This document shows, one piece after another, positions 5,532 to 6,460 of a DNA stretch of 6,460 bases (position 1 is its first letter; each line of letters opens with the position of its first letter). Where the stretch lies: contig JBDSLU010000316.1 of assembly GCA_039916225.1 (NCBI GenBank), forward strand, positions 1 through 6,460, written 5' to 3'. The translations under genes and the position numbers were made by a program. This DNA comes from JBDSLU01 sp039916225 (GTDB taxonomy: Bacteria > Acidobacteriota > Vicinamibacteria > Vicinamibacterales > Vicinamibacteraceae). The notes under the pieces are model-generated. The model worked only from the letters and a program-made list of their open reading frames with translations, ran no database searches and was not told the origin of the DNA.

Positions 5532-6187
5532 GCCCGAACCCGGCAAGACCGGACGCGGTGAGCCCCGACGCGCTGTTCCTCTGGGTCCCGAAGTGCGCGG
5601 GCATGAGCGTCTATCGCGCGCTCGTGCCGCACGGGTGCATCGAGGAGCGCTGGGACGCGCCGCTCGAGCCGTTCGCCAACCGCGGCATCGCGACGTTCGG
5701 GCACGTCGACGTCCTGCAGTTGATCGAGCGCGGCGTGATGACCCAGGCCTACTTCGACCGCGCGTTCAAGTTCGCCTTCGTGCGCAACCCGTTCGATCGC
5801 CTGGTGTCGCTGTTCGTCTACCTGAAGCGGATTGCGTCGCCCGACGTCCCGCCGTCACTGACCTTCGAAGCGTTCTGCGAGAAGGTGGAACGGCGCGAGC
5901 ACCCGTCCGTCGGCCTCTACAACTATCGGGGCCTCAACCAGTGCAACCCGATGGTCGACTGGCTGACCGATCGAGAGGGCGCGGTGATCGCCGACTTCAT
6001 CGGCCGCCACGAGACCGTCGCCGAGGACTTTCGCACCATCTGCCGGCGGCTCGGCATCGACGCCGTGCTCCCGCACGAGAACGCCACGCCGCACGCCCCG
6101 TACCGCGACTACTACACCGACGCGACACGGGCCATCGTCGAACGCGCCTATCGACGCGATCTCGATCGGTTCGGCTACGGCTTCTGA
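5528..6187 (+). CDS. Family 2 sulfotransferase (PAPS-dependent)
   Basis: The 219-residue protein has the marks of the sulfotransferase family 2 fold, which moves sulfate from PAPS to a hydroxyl, usually on a sugar. Residues 16-32 (LFLWVPKCAGMSVYRAL) form the 5'-phosphosulfate loop, with Lys22 the likely catalytic or phosphosulfate-binding lysine. Residues 82-96 (FAFVRNPFDRLVSLF) form the 3'-phosphate site, with Arg86 and Ser94. Also typical are FIGRHETVAEDF (157-168) and the tail PYRDYYTDATRAIVERAYRRD followed by FGY. There is no signal peptide, so it is probably cytoplasmic. Its ATG overlaps the upstream stop as ATGA and has no clear ribosome binding site, so translation is probably coupled. 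GTG 5558 is an alternative start because the 14-bp context of the ATG is nearly repeated there; the P-loop survives in both. The same reading frame is open upstream to 4862, but that part lies inside the DUF1593 gene and is not coding. The acceptor is unknown. Confidence 0.88.
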   Translation: MSPNPARPDAVSPDALFLWVPKCAGMSVYRALVPHGCIEERWDAPLEPFANRGIATFGHVDVLQLIERGVMTQAYFDRAFKFAFVRNPFDRLVSLFVYLKRIASPDVPPSLTFEAFCEKVERREHPSVGLYNYRGLNQCNPMVDWLTDREGAVIADFIGRHETVAEDFRTICRRLGIDAVLPHENATPHAPYRDYYTDATRAIVERAYRRDLDRFGYGF

Positions 6188-6188
6188 G

Positions 6189-6460
6189 CTAGTACACCGC
6201 CAGCTGCGTCTCGCTGCGCAGACCCGCCGCCTCAGCGATCCACTCGAACGATCGCCGGCGCGCCGGGAAGTCGTAGACGTCGGACACGACGATCAGCTCG
6301 TCGGCGCGGGTCCGCTCGAGGAGCCGGTCCAGACCGCGGCGCACCGTCTCGACGCTGCCGACGACGCTGACCGCCAGCATCTGCAGCGCATGCGCCTTCT
6401 CGTGCGGCAGCCAGTAGGCGTCGATGTCGTCGATCGGCGGCTGCGTCAGGTGCTTGGCGC
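6189..6460 (-). CDS. Luciferase-like flavin-dependent oxidoreductase, C-terminal part (5' end outside window)
   Basis: The last 89 residues of a minus-strand gene are visible, open to the window edge and ending in TAG at 6191-6189. They read through the segments PPIDDIDAYW and ALQMLAVSVVGSVETVRRGL, then ADELIVVSDVYDFPARRRSFEWIAEAAG. This is the characteristic C-terminal end of luciferase-like monooxygenases (LLM class). In that class VxGSPETVxxGL and DELxVxSxVxDxxxRxxSxE segments close a TIM barrel that binds reduced FMN or F420. A shorter open frame starting at the ATG at 6380-6378 is only the tail of this gene; the frame and similarity continue upstream to 6458. The substrate cannot be told from this fragment. 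The gene converges on the sulfotransferase, leaving one base between the stops, so there is no room for a terminator between them. Confidence 0.85.
   Translation of the reverse strand, partial: AKHLTQPPIDDIDAYWLPHEKAHALQMLAVSVVGSVETVRRGLDRLLERTRADELIVVSDVYDFPARRRSFEWIAEAAGLRSETQLAVY

Noticed and set aside
3939..5546. 535-codon minus-strand open frame across the AsmA end and the DUF1593 gene
   Set aside because: It is antisense to two recognisable genes, crosses their intergenic gap and promoter, and shows no domain; high GC removes stop codons from such frames.

Overview
The window is a strongly GC-rich stretch of bacterial chromosome with tightly packed genes, very short intergenic gaps and a strong G/C preference at third codon positions. 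The gene mix suggests a free-living, probably soil-type Gram-negative bacterium: an AsmA-type envelope protein, a secreted DUF1593/Sde182-like protein, an F420/FMN-type luciferase-like oxidoreductase and a class III cyclase. An Acidobacteriota-like lineage such as Vicinamibacteria would fit, but that is an impression and not something the sequence proves.

Layout. (1) 2-532, plus strand: the C-terminal catalytic domain of a class III adenylate/guanylate cyclase, cut by the window edge. (2) 543-1976, minus strand: a five-repeat ribosomal protein S1-like RNA-binding protein that converges on the cyclase with a 10-bp gap. Its best start is a GTG at 1976 with a good ribosome binding site and a perfect TATAAT box upstream. 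(3) 2068-2430, plus: a 120-residue protein of unknown function, divergent from the S1-like gene. (4) 2548-4140, plus: an AsmA-family membrane-anchored protein. (5) 4230-5531, plus: an exported nucleoside-hydrolase-like DUF1593/Sde182 protein. (6) 5528-6187, plus: a family 2 sulfotransferase overlapping gene 5 by ATGA. (7) 6189-6460, minus: the C-terminal end of a luciferase-like flavin-dependent oxidoreductase, one base from the sulfotransferase stop codon.

How the genes relate. Only genes 5 and 6 look like a clear operon. The AsmA gene has its own ribosome binding site 117 bp after the small unknown gene and could be read through from it. The other genes look like independent units. The window shows no mobile element, CRISPR array, rRNA or tRNA.

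The most interesting signal is regulatory. The two genes starting at 2068 and 4230 each carry a TAnnnT box followed by exactly six bases and then ATG, with no Shine-Dalgarno sequence. This is the geometry expected of leaderless mRNAs. By contrast, the S1-like and AsmA genes carry clear Shine-Dalgarno sites. I did not see a convincing multi-gene novel system; the unknown small protein and the DUF1593-sulfotransferase pair are the best candidates for new biology.
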